From: Candidatus Binatia bacterium
Lineage (GTDB): Bacteria > Desulfobacterota > Binatia > UBA9968 > JAJDTQ01
DNA length: 32,547 nt
NCBI GenBank assembly: GCA_022824205.1
Contig: JAJEAI010000187.1
Location: 1-32,547 of the forward strand
Direction: 5' to 3'
The position numbers were made by a program, and so were the translations under genes. Of the stretch, positions 25,675 to 32,547 are shown piece after piece. The notes below the pieces were generated by a model that had not been told where the DNA came from, made no database searches, and was given only the letters and a program-made list of their open reading frames with translations. Every line of letters begins with the position of its first letter. The first letter of the stretch is position 1.

Positions 25675-26181
25675 CTATTCCTTGATTTCCTTGCGCGACA
25701 GCGTGATGGCGCCGATGAGGGCCACCAGCAGCACCACCGCGGCGATCTGGAACGGCAGCAGGTAGTCCCCCAGGAAGAGGTTGCCGATGACCGCCGTCGT
25801 GGGTTCGAAGGCCACTTCCTTGGCCTTCGCCCAGTCGGTCCCGGCGATGGCGTAGACGAGGATGCCCAGGAAGACCGCGCCCGCCGCCAGTCCGGGAATG
25901 CGTCCCACGGTCCGGTTGGTGATCTGGATGTCGCTGATCCGGTGGGTCAGCATCACCGCGAACAGGATCAGCACGAGAATACCGCCCACGTAGATCAACA
26001 CCTGCACCGCCGCCACGAAGTCCGCGCCCAGGAACACGTAGAGCGCGGCTACCCCGCCGAAGGTGCCCAGCAGCGAGAACGCCGAGTGCACGATGTTGCG
26101 CGAGAACGCCACGATGCACGCGGACCCCACCACCACCAGGGCAACGAGGTAAAACACGAGGACGTTAATGGGAATCTCCAT
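25675..26181 (-). CDS. nuoJ: NADH-quinone oxidoreductase subunit J
   Basis: A membrane subunit (ND6 homologue), 168 aa, with five predicted helices. SRNIVHSAFSLLGTFGGVAALYVFLGADFVAAVQVLIYVGGILVLILFAVML is diagnostic: the central glycine-rich helix is the pi-bulge helix that couples quinone chemistry to pumping. It ends 11 bp before the nuoK start. Upstream is a 131-bp gap to nuoI in which I see no gene; elsewhere these two genes are usually adjacent. Confidence 0.95.
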   Translation of the reverse strand: MEIPINVLVFYLVALVVVGSACIVAFSRNIVHSAFSLLGTFGGVAALYVFLGADFVAAVQVLIYVGGILVLILFAVMLTHRISDIQITNRTVGRIPGLAAGAVFLGILVYAIAGTDWAKAKEVAFEPTTAVIGNLFLGDYLLPFQIAAVVLLVALIGAITLSRKEIKE

Positions 26182-26312
26182 GATCGAATCAGCCTTTTGA
26201 TGGGAGTCTATCGGCCCGCGTCAGACGAATAGGGCCGGTAGTATGGTGCACCGCGGCGGCGGGAACGGCAGCCTTTCGGCGATCAAGCCTCGCGGATCCG
26301 GCTTCGTGGCCG

Positions 26313-26852
26313 TCAGCTTTCCGGTTCGGCTATCTCGTCCATGTACCTCTTTCCGATATCCACCTTCTGAATCATCCGGGTTTCCGTCTCGCCGCCCTTC
26401 TTCGGCTTGTACAGAGGCACATTCTCGGTCACGAAATGGCGCACCAGACCGGCGGGATTGTTGCAGGCGCCCTCGAACTCTTGCGTGTGGCGAATGGATC
26501 CCGTGGGGCAGGCCTCCATGCACAGCCCACAATACATGCACTTGCATATGTCGATGTCAAACAGGGTGAAGTCGCGCTGGTTCGTCTCGGCGTTCCGTTC
26601 GATGCCGATGGCGATGCAGTTGATCGGGCACACCCGCTCGCACGCCAGGCACCCGGTGCAGATGTCCATGTCGACCTCGAGGATGCCGCGGTAGCGCAAG
26701 GGCAGCGTGTCCTGCACCTGCTGCGCGATGCGGTCGGGATACTGAACCGTCGAGGGCTTGCGCACGAAGTGCGAGAAGGTGATGGACATGCCCTCGAAGA
26801 TGCTGCTCACCGTGTCCTTGATGTTCTGGAAGTATGTGATGACTTCGCTCAT
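26313..26852 (-). CDS. nuoI: NADH-quinone oxidoreductase subunit I
   Basis: A peripheral-arm subunit carrying two [4Fe-4S] clusters (N6a and N6b), 179 aa. Two ferredoxin motifs are intact: C65-x2-C68-x2-C71-x3-C75 (CTGCLACERVCP) and C105-x2-C108-x2-C111-x3-C115 (CMYCGLCMEACP). The N-terminal amphipathic helix precedes YPDR, as usual. ATG 26852 follows GGGGAAA and matches family length; the frame is open upstream into nuoH. It is one of the few hydrophilic subunits present in this cluster. Confidence 0.97.
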   Translation of the reverse strand: MSEVITYFQNIKDTVSSIFEGMSITFSHFVRKPSTVQYPDRIAQQVQDTLPLRYRGILEVDMDICTGCLACERVCPINCIAIGIERNAETNQRDFTLFDIDICKCMYCGLCMEACPTGSIRHTQEFEGACNNPAGLVRHFVTENVPLYKPKKGGETETRMIQKVDIGKRYMDEIAEPES

Positions 26853-26874
26853 GACGTTTCCCCGCGTTGGTCCC

Positions 26875-28080
26875 TTATACGTAGGGCTTGAGGTAAAGCT
26901 CGGGGCGCGAGTGCATGATCTGGTAGACCACACGCCACATGAAATAAACGAGGACCAGCGTCGTGAAGCCCAGGGTCGCCAGGCTCAGCGCGGGATTCCC
27001 GTCGGGCCAGATCACCAGCAGCACGATGGTGCCGAACAGGCACACGAACGCGATGGGCACCATGTATTTCCAGCACATGGCCATGAGCTGGTCCACGCGC
27101 ACCCGCGGCAGGGTGCCGCGGATCCACATGGCCACGAGGACCCACAGGTACGACTTGACGAAGAAGACCGTGAACTCCAGCACCCCCTTGGCCAGCGGGT
27201 GCTCGGCCATGGTCACGCCGAAAATGGTCGCCGGAATCTGCCACCCGCCGAGGAACAGTGTCGTGGTGATGGCGCCGATGACGTACAGGTTGCCCCATTC
27301 CGCGAAGAAGAAGAACAGGAAGCGCATGCCGCTGTACTCGGTCACGTAGCCGGCCACCAGCTCCGACTCGGCCTCGGGGATGTCGAAGGGCGTGCGGTTG
27401 CCCTCGGCCAGCGCGGAGGTGAAGAACATGAAGAAGGCCACCAGGGTGAAGGGATTGTAGAAGATGAACCAGTCCTGAGGCGCCCATCCCTGGGCCTGGA
27501 TGATCCCCTGCATGCTCAGGGTGCCGGACAGGAAGATCACCGTCAGCACCGACAGCCCGGCCGGGATCTCGTAGCTCACTATCTGCGCGGCCGAGCGCAT
27601 GCCGCCCAAGAGCGACCACTTGTTGTTGGACGACCAGCCCGCCATCAGGATGCCCACCACCGCGAGCGAGGTGATGGCCAGCAGGTAGAGGATGCCAATG
27701 TTCAAGTCGGCGGGGATCAGCCAGCTTCCGAACGGGATGACCACGAAGGCGCCGATGAAACCGGCGAAGACGATGTACGGCGCCAGCAGGAAGAGCTTCC
27801 TGTCGGCCGACGCCGGGATGATGTCCTCTTTCTGGATGTTCTTGACGCCGTCGGCGAGCCACTGGAGAATGCCCTGCGGCCCGACCCGGTTGGGACCGAC
27901 GCGGGACTGCATGCGCGCCCACACGCGCCGCTCGAGCCAGCTCGTCACGCCGGCCAGCGGCGCCACGAAGGCCGACAGCACGGCGAAGGCCACCAGGATC
28001 GCGGCCAGCGGATAGCCCACGGGCGCCGGGATGGCCCCCGGCAGCAACGCCTGAATCAGGTCTTGAACGGTGAATTCCAT
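26875..28080 (-). CDS. nuoH: NADH-quinone oxidoreductase subunit H
   Basis: The membrane subunit forming much of the quinone-binding chamber (ND1 homologue), 401 aa with about eight or nine helices. WLERRVWARMQSRVGPNRVGPQGILQWLADGVK and the acidic loop RTPFDIPEAESELVAGYVTEYSGMRF are unmistakable. RVRVDQLMAMCWKYMVP near the end is also conserved. The protein is somewhat longer than E. coli NuoH (325 aa) because of insertions between helices, for example around SMQGIIQAQGWAPQDW. It sits 22 bp after nuoD with no nuoEFG between. Confidence 0.97.
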   Translation of the reverse strand: MEFTVQDLIQALLPGAIPAPVGYPLAAILVAFAVLSAFVAPLAGVTSWLERRVWARMQSRVGPNRVGPQGILQWLADGVKNIQKEDIIPASADRKLFLLAPYIVFAGFIGAFVVIPFGSWLIPADLNIGILYLLAITSLAVVGILMAGWSSNNKWSLLGGMRSAAQIVSYEIPAGLSVLTVIFLSGTLSMQGIIQAQGWAPQDWFIFYNPFTLVAFFMFFTSALAEGNRTPFDIPEAESELVAGYVTEYSGMRFLFFFFAEWGNLYVIGAITTTLFLGGWQIPATIFGVTMAEHPLAKGVLEFTVFFVKSYLWVLVAMWIRGTLPRVRVDQLMAMCWKYMVPIAFVCLFGTIVLLVIWPDGNPALSLATLGFTTLVLVYFMWRVVYQIMHSRPELYLKPYV

Positions 28081-28102
28081 CTCGGCGGCCTCAGCGTCCT
28101 GT

Positions 28103-29239
28103 CTATCGGTCGATCTCGGGGGCGTCCACGTCGAGGCTCGCGATCAGCGCGATCAGATCCGCCACCATGATCCCCGGACTGATCTTGTCGATGATGCTCA
28201 TGGCGGTGAAGGAGCCGGTGCGGATGCGCACCCGGTAGGGGTACTCGCTGCCGTCACTGACCACGTAGTAGCCCATGTCCCCGCGCGGCGCCTCGATGCG
28301 CACGTAGGTCTCGCCCGCGGGCGGCTTGAACTTGCGCGCGACCTTGGCGACGGCCGGGCCTTCGGGCATCTTGTCGAGGCACTGGCGCAGGATCCTGCAG
28401 CTCTCCAGCAGCTCCCGGATGCGCACGTAGTAGCGGTCGTAGGAGTCGCCCTGGGTGCCGCGCTCGCCCCGGCCCACCGGCACCTCGAAGTCCAGCTCGG
28501 GATAGACCGAGTAGGGGATGTCCCGGCGGATGTCCCACTGCACCCCGGATGCCCGCAGGTTGGGCCCCACCAGGTTGTACTGGAGCGCGTCCTCCTTCGA
28601 GATCACCGCGACGTCGGCCAGCCGCTCGATGAAGATCTTGTTGTTGGACAGGAGCCGGTTGTACTCGTCGACGATGGGCTCGAAGTGGTCCAGGAACGCG
28701 GCGATGCGGGCGCAGGTCTCGGGCTTGATGTCGTAGCCGACGCCGCCGATGCGCAGGTAGTTGTAGGTCAGGCGCGCGCCGCAGATCTCCTCCATCAGGT
28801 CGTTGATGGACTCGCGCTCGCGCAGCGCGTGCAGGAACGGGGTGATGGCGCCGATGTCCTGGCCGAAGGTGCCCACCGCGATCAGGTGGCTGGCGACGCG
28901 GTTGAGCTCGCAGGCGATGACGCGGCAGTACTCGCCGCGCGGCGGCACCTCGACGCCGCCCAGCCGTTCCGCGGCCATGCAGAAGCCCTGGTTGGCGAAC
29001 ATGGCGGCGAGATAGTCGGCCCGGTCGGTGTAGGGCACGTAGCCGTGCCACGTGCACTTCTCGCCGATCTTCTCGATGGAGCGGTGCAGGTAGCCCACGT
29101 CCGGGATGGCCTCGTTGATGACCTCGCCGTCGGTCTTGACCACGAACCGGAGCACCCCGTGGGTGCTCGGATGCTGCGGCCCCACGTTCAGGGTCATGTC
29201 TTCGGTGTGCAGGCCCGTGCTGCCGGCGGCTTCACTCAT
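28103..29239 (-). CDS. nuoD: NADH-quinone oxidoreductase subunit D
   Basis: The 49-kDa subunit homologue lining the quinone site, 378 aa. [14 protein letters not shown] (about 18-31), with the quinone-site histidine, [11 protein letters not shown] and the C-terminal [28 protein letters not shown], ending in an Asp-rich tail, all match. [13 protein letters not shown] is also typical. ATG 29239 has AAGG about 7 nt upstream. The 85-bp gap from nuoC is filled by a dispersed repeat. It is normally a partner of NuoB, whose gene is not in this cluster. Confidence 0.96.
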   Translation of the reverse strand: MSEAAGSTGLHTEDMTLNVGPQHPSTHGVLRFVVKTDGEVINEAIPDVGYLHRSIEKIGEKCTWHGYVPYTDRADYLAAMFANQGFCMAAERLGGVEVPPRGEYCRVIACELNRVASHLIAVGTFGQDIGAITPFLHALRERESINDLMEEICGARLTYNYLRIGGVGYDIKPETCARIAAFLDHFEPIVDEYNRLLSNNKIFIERLADVAVISKEDALQYNLVGPNLRASGVQWDIRRDIPYSVYPELDFEVPVGRGERGTQGDSYDRYYVRIRELLESCRILRQCLDKMPEGPAVAKVARKFKPPAGETYVRIEAPRGDMGYYVVSDGSEYPYRVRIRTGSFTAMSIIDKISPGIMVADLIALIASLDVDAPEIDR

Positions 29240-29254
29240 GATGGCCTTTTCTCC

Positions 29255-29323
29255 GTTCGTCCCGAGCCCTTCGTCAAGCTCAGGACAGGCGTAGCGACGC
29301 GAAGCGTCGCGAAGTCGAAGGAC
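29255..29323. repeat. Dispersed repeat, GAAGTCGAAGG family, between nuoC and nuoD
   Basis: The segment from about CGTTCGTCCCGAGCCCTTCG through CAAGCTCAGGACAGGCGTAG to GCGTCGCGAAGTCGAAGG shares its 3' half with 3136-3186. It has an internal dyad (GCGACGCGAAGCGTCGC). It occupies nearly the entire nuoC-nuoD gap in an otherwise tightly packed part of the operon. Confidence 0.75.
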
Positions 29324-29324
29324 C

Positions 29325-29855
29325 CTACCGCAGGTTCTCCGGCACCAGCGGCGCGCGCTCGGTGCTGATGCCGTCGTACTCTTCCTGCTCGACGAAATCC
29401 TTGCGCAGGGGATAACCCACCCAATCCTCGGGCAGCAGGATCCTGCGCAGGTCCGAGTGCCCATCGAAGAGGACTCCGAACAGGTCGAACACCTCCCGCT
29501 CGAACCAGTTGGCGACCTTCCAGATGTCCTCCACCGTGGCGATCCGCGCCGCGTCCCGGTCGACGTCGGCCTTGAGCACGATCTGCTGCTTCGAGTCGTA
29601 TGAATACAGGTGGTAGACCACCTGTATGACGTTCTCTTTCGGGAGGTCCACGGCCGTGAGATCCGAGAGCACGTGGAACTTGAGAGCGTCGTCGTCGCGC
29701 AAGGTCCGGCAGACCTCCAGGACGCGCGCCGGCTCGACCTTGAAGAACGGCTCCGGGACCTCCTCGTCGAACCCGCCGACGCCGTCCGGGCACAGTTCCC
29801 GGACGCGCTCGTATATCTCTTTTTCCGTCATGTCGTCGCTACCCGCCGGAGACAA
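29325..29855 (-). CDS. nuoC: NADH-quinone oxidoreductase subunit C
   Basis: The 30-kDa subunit homologue of the peripheral arm, 176 aa from TTG 29855 or 168 aa from ATG 29831. [13 protein letters not shown], the [19 protein letters not shown] strand pair and the signature [40 protein letters not shown] are all present. It is not fused to nuoD as in E. coli. The start is ambiguous: TTG 29855 lies just after the nuoA stop, while ATG 29831 begins the usual short hydrophilic N-terminus. nuoB, which normally lies between nuoA and nuoC, is missing. Confidence 0.94.
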   Translation of the reverse strand: MSPAGSDDMTEKEIYERVRELCPDGVGGFDEEVPEPFFKVEPARVLEVCRTLRDDDALKFHVLSDLTAVDLPKENVIQVVYHLYSYDSKQQIVLKADVDRDAARIATVEDIWKVANWFEREVFDLFGVLFDGHSDLRRILLPEDWVGYPLRKDFVEQEEYDGISTERAPLVPENLR

Positions 29856-29858
29856 GGG

Positions 29859-30236
29859 TCAGTTCTTCACCCACTCCAGGTCGCCCTTGCACCAGTCGTA
29901 GATGAGCCCCAGGAACACGATGAGGGTGAAGACGGCGATGGCCGCGAACGCGAAGAGTCCCGCGTCGTTCTGGAGCCACTCGCGGAACACCACCGCCACC
30001 GGGAAGATGAAGGCGATCTCCACCTCGAAGATGATGAAGATGAGGGCGATGAAGTAGAACCGTACGTTGAAATTGACCCAGGCGCTCCCGGACGCGGGCT
30101 CGCCGCACTCGTAGGTCATGAGCTTGCGGAGCTGCGGATTGGAAGGCCTCAGCAGGCGGCCGATCAACAGGTTGACCCAGACGAAGGCCGCCCCCAACAA
30201 CGTGAAGCAAAGGACGCTGGCAAAGTCGAAAAGCAT
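29859..30236 (-). CDS. nuoA: NADH-quinone oxidoreductase subunit A
   Basis: A small membrane subunit (ND3 homologue), 125 aa with three transmembrane helices. The conserved loop KLMTYECGEPASGSAWVNFNVRFY lies at the quinone cavity, followed by IIFEVEIAFIFP with the membrane acidic residues. ATG 30236 follows AAGGGAAAA; upstream codons in this frame run into the promoter and are noise. First gene of the operon; nuoC starts immediately after, within a few base pairs. Confidence 0.96.
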   Translation of the reverse strand: MLFDFASVLCFTLLGAAFVWVNLLIGRLLRPSNPQLRKLMTYECGEPASGSAWVNFNVRFYFIALIFIIFEVEIAFIFPVAVVFREWLQNDAGLFAFAAIAVFTLIVFLGLIYDWCKGDLEWVKN

Positions 30237-30284
30237 TTTTCCCTTGGGTAAGCTAAAGAAATCAATGACCTTTTTCAGACGGCC

Positions 30285-30314
30285 ACTATATACACAAATG
30301 CCGCTTCCGGTCAA
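30285..30314 (-). promoter_or_regulatory. nuo operon promoter
   Basis: On the - strand, TTGACC (30314-30309), an 18-nt spacer and TATAGT (30290-30285) form a near-consensus promoter. TATATA at 30292-30287 gives a 16-nt alternative. The leader to the nuoA ATG would be about 40-45 nt and includes the AAGGGAAAA Shine-Dalgarno. This is one of the best promoter matches in the window. Confidence 0.6.
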
Positions 30315-30345
30315 ACTAAGCGGTGCGAAGGCGACCTCGGCGCGC

Positions 30346-30374
30346 TTACACTGCCGTACCATTCCTGTTAGGCT
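30346..30374 (+). promoter_or_regulatory. Weak candidate promoter for the binding-protein-like gene
   Basis: TTACAC (30346-30351), a 17-nt spacer and TAGGCT (30369-30374) lie about 84 nt upstream of ATG 30458, divergent from the nuo promoter. The -10 is poor. Reported as the only candidate seen in the gap. Confidence 0.25.
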
Positions 30375-30457
30375 ACCCGCAGCCGAACGCTGGGTCATCG
30401 CCGGCGGGCGTCGGGTTCGGCGAAAACCCTCCGACGCAGGGAAAGAGAGCACACACC

Positions 30458-31450
30458 ATGGCAAGAGTCCGCATCACCGTCGCCTGTTGGGACTATGACC
30501 GCACCCGCCCCCTGCAGGAGGGGCGCGTGCCGGTGGAGGGGGTGGACCTGACCTATCTGCCGTTCCGCGTCGAGGAGACCTTCTGGCGCATGCTGCGCTA
30601 CCAGGACTTCGACGCCGCCGAGATGTCCATGGGCTCGTACATGATGTCCAAGGACAAGGGCACGCCGCGCTTCGTGGCGATTCCCGTGTTTCCCTCCCGC
30701 GCCTTCCGCCACTCCGGCATCTACATCCACACCGGCTCGGGCATCAAGGAACCCGGCGACCTCACGGGCAAGCGCATCGGCGTCCCCGAGTACCAGATGA
30801 CCGCGGCCATCTGGCAGCGCGGCCTCTTGCAGCACGAATACGGCGTGGAACTCGAGAAAGTCCACTGGTTCACCGGCGGGGAAGAGACCCCCGGCCGGGA
30901 GGAGAAGCTCCGACCGGATCTCCCTGAAACCCTCTCCATTACCCCCATCGGCCCGGAGCAGACGCTCTCGTCCATGCTTGAGAACGGCGACATCGACGCG
31001 CTGATCTCCGCGCACATGCCGTCGCCCTTCGTGCGCCGCTCCCCCGGGGTGGCGCGCATGTTCCCGGACTTCCGCGCGGTGGAGGAGGCGTATTTCCGCA
31101 AGACCGGCATCTTCCCCATCATGCACACCGTGGTCTTCCGGGAGGACGTGTACGAGCGCCATCCCTGGGTGGCCCAGAACCTCTACAAGGCCTTCTGCGA
31201 GTCCAAGCGGATGTGCGCCGAGGCCATGTACGAGTACTCCGCGCTCAAGTACATGATGGCCTGGTCCATCGAGCAGATGGAGAAGGAGAGGGAAGTCCTG
31301 GGCCCGGATCCCTGGGCCTACGGACTGGAGCCCAACCGCCACGTCCTGGAGACGCTGGTGGGCTACGCCCACGAGCAGGGACTCATCAAGCAGCCGCTGG
31401 ACGTGGACAGCCTGTTCGCACCGAGCACGCTGAACGAGTTCAAGGTATAG
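30458..31450 (+). CDS. PBP2-like protein, 4,5-dihydroxyphthalate decarboxylase family
   Basis: A 330-aa protein of the type II periplasmic-binding fold, in the group annotated as 4,5-dihydroxyphthalate decarboxylase (Pht5-like) or as ABC/NitT-TauT-like substrate-binding protein. CWDYDRTRPLQEGRV, GVDLTYLPFRVEETFWRML, the FDAAEMSMGSYM segment, KRIGVPEYQMTAAIW and YGLEPNRHVLETL are the shared motifs as I know them. There is no signal peptide or lipobox, so it should be cytoplasmic and enzyme-like rather than a transporter component; no permease or ATPase is nearby. ATG 30458 is set by homology. Lineages like this often carry many paralogues. A decarboxylase or hydrolase acting on aromatic acids is possible, but the substrate is unknown. 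Confidence 0.85.
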   Translation: MARVRITVACWDYDRTRPLQEGRVPVEGVDLTYLPFRVEETFWRMLRYQDFDAAEMSMGSYMMSKDKGTPRFVAIPVFPSRAFRHSGIYIHTGSGIKEPGDLTGKRIGVPEYQMTAAIWQRGLLQHEYGVELEKVHWFTGGEETPGREEKLRPDLPETLSITPIGPEQTLSSMLENGDIDALISAHMPSPFVRRSPGVARMFPDFRAVEEAYFRKTGIFPIMHTVVFREDVYERHPWVAQNLYKAFCESKRMCAEAMYEYSALKYMMAWSIEQMEKEREVLGPDPWAYGLEPNRHVLETLVGYAHEQGLIKQPLDVDSLFAPSTLNEFKV

Positions 31451-31471
31451 GCATCGTACAGGTACAGTCCC

Positions 31472-32071
31472 TTGGCCGACCCCGAGAAACCGGGCGCCGA
31501 CGCCCCCCCGCCGCAAGAACCCGTGACACCGGAGCCGTCAGCAAGCGGCCCCGACCCCACCATCCAGGAAACCAAGTGGTGGATCGACACCGGCGTCCGG
31601 CGGGAACAGGAGCCCGCCGAGCGTGAACCCAAGGGCGTGATCGAGCGCTGGGCCTTCGAGCTGCTGAAGGACTACCGGCAGGAACGCGCGCTCCAGAACA
31701 TCGTCGACATCAACGGCCAGGTCCTGCGCGCACTTGGCAACAACGACGACCGCTGGGTCCACGTGTCCCTGGGCGTCGGCGAGTTCCCTACCAAGCGCCT
31801 CAACCACATCAAGGACGCCCTGCGCATCCCGCGCTACGCCCGCGCCCTCGCCATCGACGCCGGCTACTCCGTCCGCATCCTCGTCACCGGCGACCCCCCG
31901 GGCGAGAAGCTCCTGGACATCAACTTCACCGAGTCCCCGTCCCTGGACTACTGGATCAACGGCGAACTGGTCGAGGAGCAGATGTTCCGCTCCATCGACG
32001 ACGCCCTCAAGCGCCTGCGGAACTCCGTGCACCGGTATTTGCGGAAGGATTCCGGCGAGGCGCCGGCGTAG
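31472..32071 (+). CDS. Uncharacterised 199-aa protein
   Basis: I do not recognise this family. The first ~35 residues are Pro/Glu/Ala-rich and probably disordered (PGADAPPPQEPVTPEPSA). From about 55 the sequence is a folded alpha/beta region: VIERWAFELLKDYRQERALQNIVDINGQVLRALG, RWVHVSLGVGEFPTKRLNHIKDALRIP, and AIDAGYSVRILVTGDPPGEKLLDINF. The final helix FRSIDDALKRLRNSVHRYLRK is basic. There is no signal peptide or membrane segment. The start is TTG 31472, 21 bp after the preceding stop, with only a weak purine run upstream; a shorter start is possible. Codon usage matches the neighbours. It may be co-transcribed with the binding-protein-like gene. Confidence 0.7.
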   Translation: MADPEKPGADAPPPQEPVTPEPSASGPDPTIQETKWWIDTGVRREQEPAEREPKGVIERWAFELLKDYRQERALQNIVDINGQVLRALGNNDDRWVHVSLGVGEFPTKRLNHIKDALRIPRYARALAIDAGYSVRILVTGDPPGEKLLDINFTESPSLDYWINGELVEEQMFRSIDDALKRLRNSVHRYLRKDSGEAPA

Positions 32072-32138
32072 CGCGCGAGTAGGGAAGCCGAGGCCGGAGT
32101 GGACCGAACAGCGCTGCGATGCAGCGCCCGGGTGCACG

Positions 32139-32380
32139 ATGACGAACAACAAGGCACCGGCCGACGGGGAAGCAGGGCCTCTTGCCGTTGAGCGAACCGA
32201 CCAAGCAGCGCGGGAAGCCCGTGTCCTTCAACTGGCAGAGAGAACGTTGCCAACCCGCAGAAGGCTCAACCGTGGCTCTACAAGCCTCTCGTTTCGCTTG
32301 ATGGCCGTTGCCCCTTCGATCTGATCTCGACGACATCGGGCACCCGTCTGGTGGAAGACATCCTGGCCACGATAGCTTGA
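32139..32380 (+). pseudogene. Frameshifted DUF2384 (MbcA/ParS/Xre-type) antitoxin remnant
   Basis: From ATG 32139 one frame reads MTNNKAPADGEAGPLAVERT and AREARVLQLAER. A second frame picks up at about 32249 with ANPQKAQPWLYKPL, then VSLDGRCPFDLISTTSG, then TRLVEDILATIA and a stop at 32378-32380. Joined, they match the C-terminal toxin-binding domain of DUF2384 antitoxins: VLxLAExxFGNPEKAxxWLxxPN, ALGGxTPLDLL, and a final VEDLLGRI helix. One missing base near 32247-32249 explains the break. Such antitoxins normally precede a RES-domain toxin; none follows here. It could be a true pseudogene or an assembly error. The N-terminal helix-turn-helix of longer members is absent. Confidence 0.6.
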
Positions 32381-32487
32381 GGCACAGATGGAAGCATGGA
32401 GAGGCCCGGGAGGCGAGCGGGACGGGGCTTGGAAGGGCGGAGGGGGGATTGGGTCCGCTCGGACACAAAAAGGTACCAACCCCCCGA

Positions 32488-32526
32488 ATCGTCATTCCCG
32501 CGGAAGCGGGAATCCAGGGGCGGTGG
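32488..32526. repeat. Dispersed hairpin repeat at right edge
   Basis: GTCATTCCCGCGGAAGCGGG followed by AATCCAGGGGCGGTGG, the same motif as at 12-44, 1017-1046, 4787 and 20016. The mirrored partner, if present, would fall outside the window. The stretch 32381-32487 before it shows no gene. Confidence 0.8.
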
Positions 32527-32547
32527 CGTGGGGAGTACGGCCGGCCG

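Overview
The window comes from a GC-rich bacterial chromosome. Gene content points to an environmental lineage of deltaproteobacterial or Tectomicrobia/Binatota type: a tmk-holB-metG-tatD-aroE housekeeping run, a groES-groEL pair, a complex I (nuo) cluster, and a dihydroxyphthalate-decarboxylase-like binding-protein family. That placement is inference from gene content, not phylogeny. No tRNA, rRNA or CRISPR array was found.

Layout. 1-1124: a YfcD-type Nudix hydrolase between two ~183-bp inverted repeat arms. 1316-5638: tmk, holB, metG and tatD on the + strand, with dispersed repeats in several gaps. 5639-8416: an orphan TPR fragment, then two aroE paralogues on either side of a Fic protein that ends just before its catalytic core. 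8626-12989: a three-gene overlapping operon on the - strand, with visibly lower GC than its surroundings. It encodes two proteins that each carry one phospholipase-D-like H-x-R-x4-D motif, and one large protein with no recognisable domain. This is the best candidate for an undescribed (possibly defence) system. 13007-15100: groES-groEL on the - strand, whose terminator hairpin also carries the putative promoter of the PLD operon. 15213-19918: a glutathione S-transferase, a nitrilase-family amidase, a small conserved-looking protein and a TonB-dependent receptor. 20217-30236: nuoA-C-D-H-I-J-K-L-M-N on the - strand, with nuoB, nuoE, nuoF and nuoG missing. 30458-32071: a cytoplasmic PBP2-like protein divergent from nuo, then an unknown 199-aa protein. 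32139-32380: a frameshifted remnant of a DUF2384 (MbcA/ParS/Xre) antitoxin. A last copy of the dispersed hairpin repeat lies at the right edge.

Functionally, most of the window is core metabolism: nucleotide supply, replication clamp loading, tRNA charging, the shikimate pathway, protein folding and respiration. Accessory material is interleaved in small, mostly broken pieces (Fic, TPR, DUF2384), plus the one apparently intact three-gene PLD operon. Two repeat families are scattered between genes. One is a hairpin built on GTCATTCCCGCGGAAGCGGG. The other ends in GCGCGAAGTCGAAGG. In places these repeats seem to supply expression signals, such as the Shine-Dalgarno of tatD and a -35 box near the Nudix gene.
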